Shown here one piece after another: positions 1 to 11,038 of a DNA stretch of 64,000 nt; within the stretch, counting starts at the first letter, position 1; each line of letters opens with the position of its first letter. Below the pieces are notes generated by a model. It was not told the origin of the DNA. It saw only the letters and a program-made list of their open reading frames with translations, and did no database searches. Source of the stretch: Pyrenochaeta sp. MPI-SDFR-AT-0127 (lineage: Eukaryota > Ascomycota > Dothideomycetes > Pleosporales > Cucurbitariaceae). The translations under genes and the position numbers were made by a program. The stretch spans positions 1,447,374-1,511,373 of the forward strand of contig JAGTJM010000001.1 in assembly GCA_020747015.1 (NCBI GenBank), in the 5' to 3' direction.

Positions 1-487
1 CCAAGCACGTAAGTTGAATCGGCGCACGTCTCCTGTTGAGTCACTGACATGCCCCAGCACCGCTTGGGCAGCAATCTCTCTTCTGTGAAGCCAGCTCCTG
101 GCAGTTATTACGAGTGGCTCAAGTTTGCCCACACGGCCACCAACGGCTGGCATGAGGAGGAGACCAAGTACCCGTACGACAACCCTCACTACGATGCTGC
201 ATGGGGCCACTTCACCCAGATGGTGTGGCGCAACACGACCCGCATCGGCTGTGCTCTTGGCCACTGCAGCGATGAGGTTCTGTACCCTGGTCGCTTCTAC
301 TGCTGTAAGTATCCTTTTGGCGTATGAAGATGGGACCCTGCTAACGGACGCAGATTACGAATTCTTTGGCAATAATATTGCGCCTGGGCAGTTCGAGCAG
401 CAGGTCTGGGGGCCAGTCTGTCGCAATCCCTCTGCCCGCGAAGCTACGGCGCGTGAGAATGTCCATTTCGACTGGGTTGGCAAATAG
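1..487 (+). CDS. CAP/PR-1 superfamily protein (C-terminal part, 5' cut by window edge)
   Basis: This is the 3' part of a secreted CAP (SCP/PR-1/Pry1) protein. The visible exons are <1-8, 58-304 and 354-487. Both introns are 49 nt, start with GTAAGT, carry CTGAC or CTAAC branch sites and end in CAG, and the reading phase is kept across both. The core signatures are clear: YEWLKFAH, then HFTQMVWRNTTRIGCALG (the CAP histidine and the HFTQ(M/L)VW motif), then the FYC segment. After the domain comes a short tail ending at the TAG at 485-487. Fungal CAP proteins are secreted and bind sterols or lipids, and some act in virulence. The signal peptide and N-terminal half lie outside the window, so localisation is inferred from the family. 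Confidence 0.88.
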
Positions 488-2107
488 CTTCGTGCCCTCT
501 ACGGTTGCACCAGGGCCTCGCGTGACCCTCAACGGACTTGTCGCGCTCACATTGGCTGAAGGTTGACATTCCTCACCAACCTTGGCCTTATGCCTTGTTT
601 GTCGGATCAGACGTCTTTCTTCCATGGCCTCTCAAAATTTGTGTATTTCCCTTGCTCTATGTCGGGTCTGTCCGTCTAGTACTACTCCCGGACTCACTCT
701 GGACTGGTCGCACCTAAAAGGCTCCTGATATAGCCTCCAGGTTTGCCGATCTTGGAAGTAGTTTGCGGGCCCGCGTGTTAGATACATGCATTCTCTCATG
801 AACACATTCTCCTTATATACAAATGATGCATCACATGCCTTTTAATTATGGTTCCCGAATCCAAGAAAGGGTGACTTCATGCCTAGGCACTCCATGTTCT
901 GCTCAATTTAGCAATTTCTAAACCGTGATCAAATTGATCCACATATCTTCACCAACAGCACTTCACTCGACCATTACATCTATCCAATAAATAAAAATGG
1001 ACCCAGAAGTGTAGGATGCAAGTGCATTAAAGATATCTTATATTTGTAAGAGAAGTCTTGGATCGCATCGCAATGGGCTACACGGTACCATCTTGTCTCT
1101 TTGGATTTGAGAAAATCCTTAGGAGAATACAGAGCTTATTCTCCGTCACATAGACTATCATGAGCAGAATTGGACTGCATGGAGTCGTTGTCATATCTTC
1201 TAGGGGACTTTTTATCTTCGCTGCCCATTTCTTGGTCATGGGGTTTTTCTTGAGGAAAATCCAACATCATCTTCATATCTCCACATCATTTTACCATACA
1301 CATTGTTCCACTCCATACCCTTGGTTCCTATCCTGTACTCGTACTCTCATTACATCCTCCACCAGTCCTCACTCTTCGCATGTCGGCGCGCTCGACGCCC
1401 TCGTCGTACTCGGCGACGATAGATTTCTCAACTCCTCACTCATTTCGCTTTCTTCGCGCTTGTGAGAGTTCTTCCTATGCGCACGGAGGTGTTGGTGGAC
1501 CCATGGATTCGTCTTTGCCCTTGTTTGCGGCGAGTCGAATTGGATACTGAGGCCGAGCCAATTGAATGTCGGTAGCGCCATTGCTTTGTCTGTGTGGGGG
1601 GCGAAGAGGGGGGAAAGAGACTTGATGGTACAGTTTGGTTTGGGTTTGTTAAGCGTGTTGCCTGTGACCATGGGTAATGGGATGGTTGATTGGGTCGTTG
1701 CTGTTCGTAAGGTATGGCTTGTGTTACTGGATGGAAGATATGCAAAGCTAATTGTTTAGTTTTCATGGAATGAATCATGGAAGAGAAACCATATATACCA
1801 TAGAAAAAATCTTCGAGTACTATGAACCATCGGGCTCAATATTCCCAACAAAGACCTGAATTCCCTAGTGCAGATGTAAGAGTTACTGTGCGGATGCTCA
1901 GTATGGCTGACTGTGCTGTGGAATGATGTCACGGTATTGCATGTGTAAGCAAGGTCATCTCACCAACATCTCAGTTGGCAATACAGTGACCAATAAGACG
2001 GCAAGAAATACAACGAGTGATCTTAGGAGACCAATATCTTAAGCTGGATTGTATGTTTGGATATGCTGGGCTCATTATCATGCATATACCTGCTGCTGAA
2101 GCTATTT
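488..2107. other. Intergenic spacer, CAP gene to VPS23 3' end
   Basis: About 1.6 kb of mostly AT-rich sequence between the 3' ends of the CAP gene and VPS23. I see no RNA gene or repeat. The one segment with coding character is the small minus-strand frame at 1581-1369, listed separately. Confidence 0.6.
1369..1581 (-). CDS. Possible small hypothetical protein (70 aa)
   Basis: I do not recognise this protein. The frame starts at an ATG in a good fungal context (CAAAGCAATGG) just after a pyrimidine-rich leader, which is typical of fungal 5' UTRs. This supports the ATG at 1581 over the upstream in-frame one at 1671. The product is 70 aa, basic and Ser/Glu-rich towards the C-terminus, with no signal peptide or membrane segment. 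The central stretch (KTNPWVHQHLRAHRKN) loosely resembles the short N-terminal motif of some fungal transcription-factor-like proteins, but this is too weak to assign a family. A chance frame remains possible. Confidence 0.3.
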   Translation of the reverse strand: MALPTFNWLGLSIQFDSPQTRAKTNPWVHQHLRAHRKNSHKREESEMSEELRNLSSPSTTRASSAPTCEE

Positions 2108-4098
2108 TCATCGCATCTGGTATTCATCTAATGCCATACCCTTTGCAATCTTCTTAATTAGCGCCTTCTTCAGGAATTGCTCTCTAGCAAGACTTCTAGT
2201 TTGCTGTCGACTCATTAGCTCCCGTTTCCATATATCGCTTTCTATGAGTACATACCTTCACAAACACATCTGCACTGATCCGCCCTTTGTCTAGAGCTCT
2301 GCTGAGAACGAACAAGGTGTCTGCAATGCTCCTCTCTTCCGCGGCAAGTGTGTATAATTGCCCACCGACCAAGGTCGGGGCAACTAGCACATCATCGACG
2401 TCTGGTGCTTTCCTTCTTCGTGCGTCTCCCATGACCCGATCTGCTTCAATCATGGCGCCTTTCAAGATCTGCTCATTCGACGCTAATGCAGTATCGAGTT
2501 GTTGGAGTTCACCAAGTTCAGCCTGTAGCCGAGAGTATGCTGTTTGCAGAGCGGCTTGTTGGGCGCGAAGAGGGGCCACGGCAGACATGTTGGAAGACAC
2601 GGTTTGCCGTATCTGCGAAACAAGAGCTTGACTGAGCGCCCTGAGGAGGGCGTCTTTCTCTGGGTTTGGCGGCACAGGAGGAACGGGGATTGGTACTTGA
2701 TTGCCCATCTGCGAAGGTATTGTAACCTCAAGCGAGTCATCGAGCAAATCAATGGGCGGTTTGGAAACTGGCGGAATTTGTTGCGGTGGACGCTGCCGTT
2801 GTTGTTGCTGGTATTGGGGTTGTTGCGGCGTGTAACCCTGGGGAGACTGTTGGTATTGTTGTTGAACAGGTACTGGGCGACCATAATGCTGTTGTTGAGA
2901 TGGAGGCAGCCCTTGATATTGCTGTCCTTGCGGAACGGATCCAGACTGCTGGGGGGCAGGCACTGGCCGCCCATAGCGAGATGCGGACCGGTGATCTTCA
3001 GGAGTTAGCGGACTCACAGGACTCCCGAGGTCGTAAGAGTTAGGTTGGAAGCCATGCACCTGCACCTGTGGGCGAGGAGGTTGGGATACTGGCGTTGCTG
3101 GGCTCATGTCATAACTCGATTGCATATGTTGAGCACCATGTTGAGCCGGCAGAGGTTGCTGTTGCCAATTCGGCGGGGTTCCATAGCTGGATCTCTGTGG
3201 TTGCTGATATTGCTGTGATTGAGGTTGATGAGGAGGGTGAGGTGGTAGAGGAGGTGGTTGTGAGTATCGATCATGCTGCGGCTGTGGAGTTTGTCTACTC
3301 TGCTCGTGAGGTTTGGGCGGTTTTGGAGGTGGTGCGGGTGCCTTGTTCGGCAAACTTGGTGAAGGTGATGCACCAGGAGTGCCCTGTTGCGAGCGACGCC
3401 ATTCTGCAGGTGTTGGAGGCACAGGCGGAGGCGCTTGTTGTATGGGTGCATTGTGTTGCAACTGCTGCTTGGATCGCACAGGCGGCTCCTTTGCGAAAAC
3501 GCCTCGTAATACCGCAAGAAAGTCAAACAAGGTAGACTTCTGTGCTGGGTCAGCCCAGGGTTCTTTCTCATATCCTGCCCGCCTTTTTGCTCTTGGGCGC
3601 GTGATGGACTTACATCCCAGTATTTCCCCCATTGTGCCAGGTATGGGTGGTATACCCTGCCATCTCCGCTCACATGTTGGCCAGGTCTTACAATCATGTC
3701 CTGCGAGGGCGTGACGTACACGATGGGCGATTCTCGAGGATATGTGTAAGGCACCCATATTGCTACCGGAAAGCCATATGTTGCGCCGCGAAAGGTGACT
3801 GGTAGCGTTCCGCTGAGGAGAAGGAGAAGGGCCGATGATCCATTCTCATATGCTGATGCCGTAAGTATGGGCGCATCAAACGCTGGGGTGGAGCGTAGTA
3901 GTACTGTAGATTTCGGTGCGTGGGGAGAGGGAAGGGTAATTGGCAAGCGCCTCAGCGGCGTCGTGATATGTTCGATTCACATCTGCATATTCCTGTACAA
4001 CCGCTTTAGTATGGAGTGTCTGGGGCAGAACATGGACAAATTACACTAGTGAGGACACTGTACAGCCAGTTAAGCACTTTCTCAGGCACGCCGGCCAT
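2108..4098 (-). CDS. VPS23: ESCRT-I subunit Vps23/Tsg101 (UEV domain protein)
   Basis: Vps23 is the ESCRT-I subunit that binds ubiquitinated cargo at endosomes for multivesicular-body sorting. Five exons (4098-4045, 3992-3905, 3852-3614, 3539-2256, 2203-2108) give 586 aa in phase. The start MAGVPEKVLNWLYSVLTS matches the family N-terminus. Residues about 1-130 form the UEV domain (PRTEIYTYENGSSALLLLLSGT, GFPVAIWVPYTYP). Residues about 140-390 are a Pro/Gln-rich low-complexity linker. A coiled-coil stretch follows, and then the steadiness box, which ends in FVKQTRSLAREQFLKKALIKKI. The last exon is only 96 nt and restores this C-terminus; without the intron at 2255-2204 the frame would end in unrelated residues. 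The glutamine-rich linker is longer than in yeast. Confidence 0.95.
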
Positions 4099-4525
4099 GC
4101 TGCACGTCGAGGTCGAGGTTTGGCGGGGATCCTCCGAGGCCAAGGTTGTCAACGCCCCTCAACACCTTGGCAACATACCGTCAAATCTACCTCAAAGCCG
4201 TCGTGGGAGTAAAATTTTGGACAATCAGATCAATACAGCAATGCTGAATATGAAAGCATTGCACGGTTTGGACAAGCGATGAAAACTAGCGGCATGCTAT
4301 ATGCCGCAGTTACACTTCGTATGCAGGTACACAATGCTCCCATGTTCAAAACATTACATTTGGGTGCTCGTTGCAATTTATGTGCAGAGCTATATACTAT
4401 GGTACAGCGAATGTCATCATTCCAGTCGTTAACGCCTCAGCGAGCGTGAAACTCATGATCCTGTCAAGGCAGATGTGCGCCACGATACTATACAAAACAT
4501 CTCCCCAGGGTATACTCCTTCTCAC
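4099..4525. other. Intergenic spacer, VPS23 start to NFS1 3' end
   Basis: This 427-bp stretch holds the VPS23 promoter side and the NFS1 3' flank. No gene, repeat or clear promoter element was recognised. Confidence 0.5.
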
Positions 4526-6298
4526 TCAGTGCTGGCTCCACTCGATTGTGTTCAGGTCAACGCCCTCCTGCACCAACTCCCAGAGTGGGCTTAACTCTCG
4601 TAGGAAGGTTACTCGCTCCTGGACAGCCTTTAGAACATAATCAATCTCCGCGTCCGTGGTGAATCGACCAATGCCGAATCGAATGCTGCTGTGTGCACTC
4701 TCGTCACTACTACCGAGAGCTCGGAGGACGTAGCTGGGTTCCAGAGAAGCCGAGGTGCAGGCGCTGCCAGACGACAGGGCAATATCCTTGAGAGCCATGA
4801 GAAGCGATTCTCCCTCGACGTAGGCAAATGATACGTTAACGCATCCAGGATAATGTCGTTCGCGGTCACCATTCAAGGTGGTGTGCTCGAGCGATAGAAG
4901 GCCTTCGAGAAGGCGGTTAGACAGAGCACCAATGCGCTTGGAGTCGTACTTGGGTTTGTGTCAGCTTGGGGGCGACGGAGATGATCGAGCAACAGGATGA
5001 TAAAGACAAAGACTCATAGACTTGCTTGTGTGTCAACACGGCGCGTCGGCGACCAGAGGCCGCCCAACGCTCTGAAAGCCATGCATGTATAAAGCGTATA
5101 ATCATAGTGGAGGTGTGATTGGAAAACAGGTGGACTTACACTCATCTCCTCTTTGCATATCCGCGCGGCTTCCCCCATACCGATGGCAAGAGGCGGCGCC
5201 AGGGTGCCACTTCGCAAGCCTCGCTCTTGGCCACCACCGCTGATGATTGGTTCTAGCCTGACTCGTGGCCTTCGTCGAACATAGCATGCCCCAATACCTT
5301 TTGGTCCGTAAATCTTATGACCTGATATTGACATCAAGTCGACGTTCATTTTGTTGACATCAATGGGTATCTTGCCGACAGCCTGGGCGGCATCTGTGTG
5401 GAAAAAGATCTTCTTGGATCGGCAGAGTCTGCCAATCTCCTCTACAGGCTGTACGACGCCAATTTCATTGTTGACCGTCATAATACTGACAATTGCAGTC
5501 TCTGGCCGCATGGCAGCCTCGAGCTGTGCCATATCGATGAGACCATTGGGCTGCACGGGAAGATACGTGACTGAGAAGCCCTCGTCTTGCAAATGTCTGC
5601 AGCTGTCGAGTACGCACTTGTGCTCTGTCTGGCAGGTGATGATGTGCTTCTTTTTGCCTGATCGGCCGAAGAAGCGAGCTACACCCTTGATGCTCATGTT
5701 GTTGCTCTCAGTGGCGCCGCTTGTGAAGATGATTTCTTTGGGGTCAGCGCCAATGAGGTCTGCAATGTGTGCACGGGCGTCTTCTACGCCCTTGTCCGTC
5801 TCCCATCCGTAGGCGTGGGTCCGCGAATGTGGGTTGCCGTACAGGCCAGTCATGAAAGGCAACATGGCGTCTACTACGCGCGGATCCATGGGTGTTGTGG
5901 CTTGCATATCCAGATAGATGGGCCGTGAGCCTTGGTCCATGACAGTAGCTTGCTTGAGGATGCCTGAAAATGGTCAGCGGCGTGGGTGGCGGGGGGGGGG
6001 GGAGCCATGGCCGGAGCTTACCAGCAGTTGGGCTCATCATGGCTTCAGCGCTGATGCCTGTTGTTGGCATTGTCGCATCCTGTGGGCGGGTTCCTGTCTG
6101 TTTGAGAAAGGCTTCGCGGTCCGCCTTGATCGTTGTGTCTACATTGACCGTGGCATGCGAGGGCTTCGACTCTGAGACGTAAGTCCGCCGGCCGGCAGCA
6201 GCTATGCGGGGAGAGAAGCGTGAGAACGTGGACGACGGGTAGCGACGAGAGGCAATGCGGAGGGCCTGCCTCGCGACGGTGGGTGAAACATGAGCCAT
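4526..6298 (-). CDS. NFS1: Mitochondrial cysteine desulfurase Nfs1
   Basis: This PLP enzyme takes sulfur from cysteine for iron-sulfur cluster assembly in mitochondria. It also supplies persulfide to the Urm1 pathway for tRNA thiolation. Exons 6298-6022, 5963-5140 and 4948-4526 give 507 aa. The N-terminus (MAHVSPTVARQALRIASRRY) is basic and amphipathic, as expected for a mitochondrial presequence. Key residues are visible: His281 in HTDAAQ, the PLP lysine at about 309 in SGHKIYGPKG, and the mobile-loop cysteine at about 431 in SSGSACTSAS. The second intron is long for this window (191 nt) and ends in AAG instead of CAG. Joining EEMS directly to YDSKRI matches the family without gap. The frame stays open upstream to 6598 through a His-rich stretch, which I treat as 5' UTR. 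Confidence 0.96.
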
Positions 6299-7026
6299 GA
6301 TGGAAGCGAAGTGTTGGTGGTGGTGGTGGTGGAGGTGGTGGTGAATTGGTCGTCGAGAATCGCCCTCGTGCTCATGCTCAAAGCTTTTTGCCGGCCACTT
6401 TCTGACTAAGCAACCGAGGAGCCTCCCACGCACGCATTGGCTCGACGGCGGGTTGCGCACGGCGAGGGCATGGGTTTGTGGGCAGCACAAGAAACATTCA
6501 AGTGTGCATGAGTCCAGCGAGGCCGTCTGTGAAGCAACCTGGCTTGAACTGCCCGTGTTGGGCACTCTGGGCGAGTCATCGGCCGGCGTTTGGTGCACGA
6601 CGGTGGCACACTCGCCCGGCCATTGTCCGCAAGCAGAACGCCGTCAGCGACAAGTCGTGGCCCGGATTTCTCGGAGATGGGAGCATTCGACCTGGGCCTG
6701 CAGCCTGCACATCATCTCCCGTCGTCGTCCTCGAGCACATCGCCGTCGTGTGCATCCGAGAGGTTCCATGCCCGCCGCGTAGTGTTCTGCCACAGCTCAC
6801 GAGGCGTCTAAGCCACTGCTTGCACGTCATAGGCAGGACCGACAAGACACCAAAGAACTTAGCCACGCCGCCAGACGCATCCCGCGCATCCATAACCCCT
6901 CTGCCCTGTCTGCTTCCTTTCTTGCCTGCAAATTGTAGATTGCAACACGCTTCCCATAGCCTTTGGTGTCCGCCAGTCCCCAGCGTATTCACCCACCACC
7001 GCCAGCACCACAAACACCCCCACGCA
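6299..7026. promoter_or_regulatory. Divergent promoter region NFS1 / RVS167
   Basis: A 728-bp interval separates the start codons of two divergently transcribed genes. It is GC-rich next to RVS167. The NFS1 leader side carries a CCA/TGG triplet tract. No exact TATA box was seen. The regulatory role is inferred from gene orientation only. Confidence 0.5.
6315..6341. repeat. TGG/CCA triplet microsatellite in NFS1 leader
   Basis: An imperfect run of TGG triplets on the plus strand (CCA on the NFS1 transcript) begins 17 bases upstream of the NFS1 start codon. Read in the NFS1 frame it would encode a histidine-rich tract. Confidence 0.8.
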
Positions 7027-8611
7027 ATGAGTTGGAAGGGCCTCACAAAGAGCGTCACTCGGGTATGCACAAGCAGTTCCCCCTGCGCACCCGCTTGCGC
7101 TCTTGCACACGGCTAACTTGGTATTCTAGGCGCCGCAAACCATCAAGCAGAGATTCAACATTGTACGTCTGCTTGCAGCCCCATTGCAGCGCACCGTCCC
7201 TCCATGCGCCGAGATCCGGGCATCCGCTAACACCTCGATGCGCAGGGCGAGATCACAAAGGACGCCATCTACATTGACGCCGAGCGCCGCTTCGAGGAGC
7301 TGGAGAAGGAGACGAAGAAACTCCATGACGAATCAAAAAAGTATGCCTTGCCCCGAATCCTGCCCTCCATCATGATGTGACTTACATGACCCAGGTACTT
7401 CGAAGCCATAAATGGTGTGTCTCCCTGGCCTTTGCTCAATACACTAGCCTCTAACGCATTATCCCAGGCATGCTCTCCCATCAGATAGAGTTCTCCAAAG
7501 CCATCGCCGAAATCTACAAACCCATCTCCGGACGAATGTCAGACGCCGACTCGTTCCACGATGAAGGAAACACCGCCGGCATTGAAGCATGCGACCAGTA
7601 TGAGATAGTCGTGCAGGAACTGCAGGAAACACTCAAGCCAGAGTTGGAGATGATTGAGTCTCGCGTCATTCGCCCTGCAGACGAGCTACTGGAGATTATC
7701 AAGGCAGTGAGAAAAATCGCCAGCAAGCGCGACCACAAGCAGCTCGACTATGATCGCCACCGCACTGCGCTCAAGAAATTGCAGGAGAAAAAGGACAAGA
7801 CTCTCAAGGACGAAAAGGCCATGTACCGCGCCGAGAGTGATGCAGAGCAGGCAACCCAGGACTACAACTATTTCAATGATTTACTCAAAGATGAGTTACC
7901 GAAGCTGTTTGCTCTGGAAAGAGAATTCATCAAACCACTGTTTCAGTCTTTCTACTACATGCAACTCAATGTCTTCTACACACTACACGAGCGCATGCAG
8001 CGGCTCGACATTGGCTATTTCGACCTGACGCTCGACATCGAGGCCGCATACGAGAAGAAGCGAGGAGATATTCAGGAGCAGGTCGAGAAGATTTCAATCA
8101 TCAAGTTCAAGACAACGGGCGGTCGACCAGCCGGTGCACGCCCGGGGCAATCAAAGTACGCAGCAAAGGCTCTTGAAGCAAAGGCGGGCCGAGCTTCAAT
8201 ATCAGAAGATGGAACCGATGCGCCCCCGCCCCCTTATAGCCCTGGGCCTACTGCCGGAGCAATTGGAGATGTGAAATCGCCAGCACTATCTGCAGGATCT
8301 TGGGGCTCCGTCGCAAAATCCAAAGGTGCAGCACCTCCTCCACCTAAGCCGAAGCCTTCACGACTCAGCGGTATACCGGCGGCAGAACACGTTACAGCCT
8401 TGTACGATTACGAGGCTCAAGCAGAAGGGGATCTCAGCTTCTTAACCGGTGATGTGATTGAGATTGTTTCACGGACGCAGAACGAAAATGAGTGGTGGAT
8501 CGGCAAGGTCCGAGGCAAGCAGGGGCAATTCCCAGGTAGGCTTAGATACGATTATACTGAAGTGCAACTACTGACAGTCTTGTAGGAAACTATGTCAAGC
8601 TGAACCAATAG
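7027..8611 (+). CDS. RVS167: BAR and SH3 domain protein Rvs167 (amphiphysin-like)
   Basis: Rvs167 binds curved membranes and actin-patch proteins to drive vesicle scission in endocytosis. Six exons (7027-7062, 7130-7162, 7246-7340, 7395-7414, 7468-8535, 8586-8611) give 425 aa. The start MSWKGLTKSVTR-APQTIKQRF and the BAR core (KDAIYIDAERRFEELE, HDESKKYFEAINGMLSHQIEFSKA) match the fungal amphiphysin family. A Pro-rich linker (PPPPYSP, PPPPKPKP) follows the BAR domain at about residues 250-355. The C-terminal SH3 domain runs from ALYDYEAQAEGDLSF to WWIGKVRGKQGQFPGNYVKL. The 5' end is cut into very short exons, one of them 20 nt. The last intron splits the final SH3 strand, so a model without it would lose NYVKLNQ. 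Confidence 0.96.
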
Positions 8612-9076
8612 TCTAGGCTCTGCCCTCTATCCATTCCTAGCAGGGCGCGAGGTAGGACTCATTGACATGTGCGGTCACTGTTGATATTCTTCTTTGAGTA
8701 GACTGGTCGTGTTAGCTAGATTTTGCACTAGATCTGAGGAGCTACCCTTTCAAGACATTGTTGAAATAAGTCAATCCCAATAATTATTGGTACAGCTCGT
8801 AAAGCTGGCCACCATTATCTTAGCCCCTCATGGTCAGATTTCGCAAGCCACCCGCTCCAGCCACATCTCGGATAGCTAGCGTGAGATCGCGTGGAGAACT
8901 CTCCGGATGCCGCCGCCCCGCCATGACGTGAACCGGAGACATGGAGCGCCCTCAAGCTCCTAGTCGAATCAAGGGTTCTTAGGCCAATCTCAGAAGATTT
9001 CATCTTTGCCATTCTGTTCCCCTCATAACAGCTTCCCATTGCCCAGCGTATACTCATAATACCCACTCATCCCATC
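8612..9076. other. Intergenic spacer, RVS167 to DsbA-like gene
   Basis: 465 bp between two genes on the same strand. Nothing recognisable beyond expected 3' UTR and promoter sequence. Confidence 0.5.
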
Positions 9077-9813
9077 ATGCCCTACGAATCCACAATCACA
9101 TTTACTCTTGATACAATATGTCCTTGGTTTGCAGCCTTTCCATGACTAAAAATGCCTCTCCTAATGCTTAGCATAGGACATACCTAGGATTCCTCCGCCT
9201 CAGCAAGGCTCTCGTATCATATCGACAATCCCATCCCTCCTCCCCTGCATCTTTTACTCTGAAATTGGCCCCATACCAACTTTACCCTGATTTCAGCCAA
9301 GACGGTGAGGACAAGCACGAGTGGTACAAGAATGAAAAGTACGATGGTAGCGAAAGGAGGATGGAGATGTATAGTGCTCATATGGGAAATTTGGGCAAGA
9401 CAGAGGGTGTAGAGTTTGATTTTGGAGGCGGCATGATTGCAAATACACTGCATGCGCACCGCATACTACAGTGGCTCCAGAACAACAAGAGCCCTGAGGC
9501 TGCGCTAAAGGCCTTGAAAAGTTTGTACGAACAGTATTTTACACAGAGGAGACATCCGTCTAGTCCGGACACTCTGCTCAAGGCGTGTGTAGCAGCGGGC
9601 TTGTCAGAAGAGGAGGCGAAGAAGCTGGTCGAGTATGAGAGTGACGAGTTAATGGAGACAAAAATGGCAATCAGAGAGCAAACGGGGAATGGTGTGGATA
9701 GCGTGCCCTATGTCGTTTTTGAAGGAAGGAAGAGGGATTTCACACTCATCGGGGCAAAGGAGGTCGCAGAATACGAGAAGGCAATGGCGCAAGTTGCCAA
9801 AGAGTGTACATGA
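9077..9813 (+). CDS. DsbA-like / FrnE-type thioredoxin-fold oxidoreductase
   Basis: The 228-aa product belongs to the DSBA-like thioredoxin superfamily (FrnE or 2-hydroxychromene-2-carboxylate isomerase relatives), cytosolic proteins of largely undefined substrate. Exons 9077-9126 and 9177-9813 join in phase to give TLDTICPWTYLGFLRLSKAL. This is the conserved N-terminal strand and CPW(T/C)YLG loop. Only one cysteine is present in the active-site loop, where FrnE has CxxC, so a classical dithiol reaction is unlikely. The helical insertion (HRILQWL, ALYEQYFT-like segment) and the cis-proline strand GVDSVPYVVFEGR are also present. There is no signal peptide. The family call is firm; the reaction is unknown. 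Confidence 0.88.
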
Positions 9814-9913
9814 TGGCCAGGGCGGCGCATGTATTAAACAAATCATGGGTATCAATCTAAGTCCATATGCCAATGCTACACTACGCTAAGATGTAAAAGT
9901 GGAAAACTCTTCG

Positions 9914-11038
9914 TCAGGCGTATCGAGGACCCTGACTCTTCTCGTCGCTCGGACCTGCGACCGGCCCAGGGGTTGGAGAGGCTCCAGCACGATGCTGTCC
10001 GGAAGCAGCTCGCTGAGTCTGAGCAGGCATCTGTTGTGGATACATTGTGGCCATGGGATAGGCTTGCTGTGGTGGAAGTTGGTAGTACATTCCCTGTCCC
10101 ACAGCCGGTCTCATGTATGCTTGTCCTGGCGGCGGGACGACGGCTCCATTATTGATCATCGTCTGCACGATCCCAGCGGCGATCTTCTCCGCATCCTTAC
10201 TAACTTTGCTGCGATTATGATGGTGCGTATCCACACATGCCCAGATAAAGAGGGCGAGGTGTAACGTTAGACCGATGAACTGGCAAATTGCTCCAACGAG
10301 ATGGATGCTGACACGATGGGGCTTTTCTTGCCAAAGTTTGTTGACATATGCGTCCTGCTCGGCGCAATCCTTGAAATAGTAATAGTCGCTGTACCTGTAG
10401 TTGTAGGAATTGTTTGTTGACCCGTTGCAACTCCTCGGAGACGAAATGTAGCTCTCGTCTTGCTCCCAAACCCACGTCCCATTACTTGCCAACTCGTAAT
10501 CCCCACGGCTGGAATAATGCCCATATCCACTCAGGTCTCCATAGTTTCCCCAGATCGTCAGTTCGGACAGGGCAGCCATGGCGAACAAAGTAGTTACAAT
10601 GAAGCCTAGCCATAAGATGAGGTCGACAGCAACGCGGGTGCCAGGGTGTACGGGTTTCTTGCGGAGAACGTAGGCGAGGAGACAGATGGCGCACCAGATG
10701 ACGGATAGGACAAAGGTAAGGAGAGAAGGCCAGACTGGAGAGTAGAAGTCGTAGCCATAACCGAAGTTGGAGGCGACCGGGGCTGTAGCTATTAACCAGG
10801 CAGTGCAGCCGATGCCGATGTAGCCTGCAACGATGAGAATTGATTGCAAAGCGACTTTAAACTTCCAATATCGGTCGCTAGCATTGAGTTTGCCGTTGAA
10901 ACTGAGTGACTCTTCGACTGGAGCGGTTTGTGTATTTGTCTGAGTAGTGCCTGGTGAATCTTGGGTCGCGTTCGCCGGGAGAGCGTTTGGAGTGTTCGAC
11001 ATTTCCGCTTGAGAAGGCGGGGATTGCGGTTCAGACAT
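9914..11038 (-). CDS. Four-TM fungal membrane protein of unknown function
   Basis: I do not recognise a named family. The 374-aa product has a Ser/Thr/Pro/Gln-rich cytosolic-like N-terminus and four hydrophobic segments: SILIVAGYIGIGCTAWLIA, LLTFVLSVIWCAICLLAYVL, LILWLGFIVTTLFAMAAL and VGAICQFIGLTLHLALFIWACV. The loop between TM3 and TM4 is Tyr-rich, with NGT, NGS and NNS glycosylation sequons. A Pro/Gln-rich tail follows TM4. This topology resembles MARVEL-type four-TM proteins, an inference from layout only. I chose the ATG at 11038 (MSEPQSPP). The longer frame from 11185 adds a pure Leu/Phe run encoded by a polypyrimidine leader typical of fungal 5' UTRs. Confidence 0.75.
   Translation of the reverse strand: MSEPQSPPSQAEMSNTPNALPANATQDSPGTTQTNTQTAPVEESLSFNGKLNASDRYWKFKVALQSILIVAGYIGIGCTAWLIATAPVASNFGYGYDFYSPVWPSLLTFVLSVIWCAICLLAYVLRKKPVHPGTRVAVDLILWLGFIVTTLFAMAALSELTIWGNYGDLSGYGHYSSRGDYELASNGTWVWEQDESYISSPRSCNGSTNNSYNYRYSDYYYFKDCAEQDAYVNKLWQEKPHRVSIHLVGAICQFIGLTLHLALFIWACVDTHHHNRSKVSKDAEKIAAGIVQTMINNGAVVPPPGQAYMRPAVGQGMYYQLPPQQAYPMATMYPQQMPAQTQRAASGQHRAGASPTPGPVAGPSDEKSQGPRYA

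Noticed and set aside
3068..3535. 155-codon plus-strand frame within VPS23
   Set aside because: Shadow of the Pro/Gln-rich linker on the other strand.
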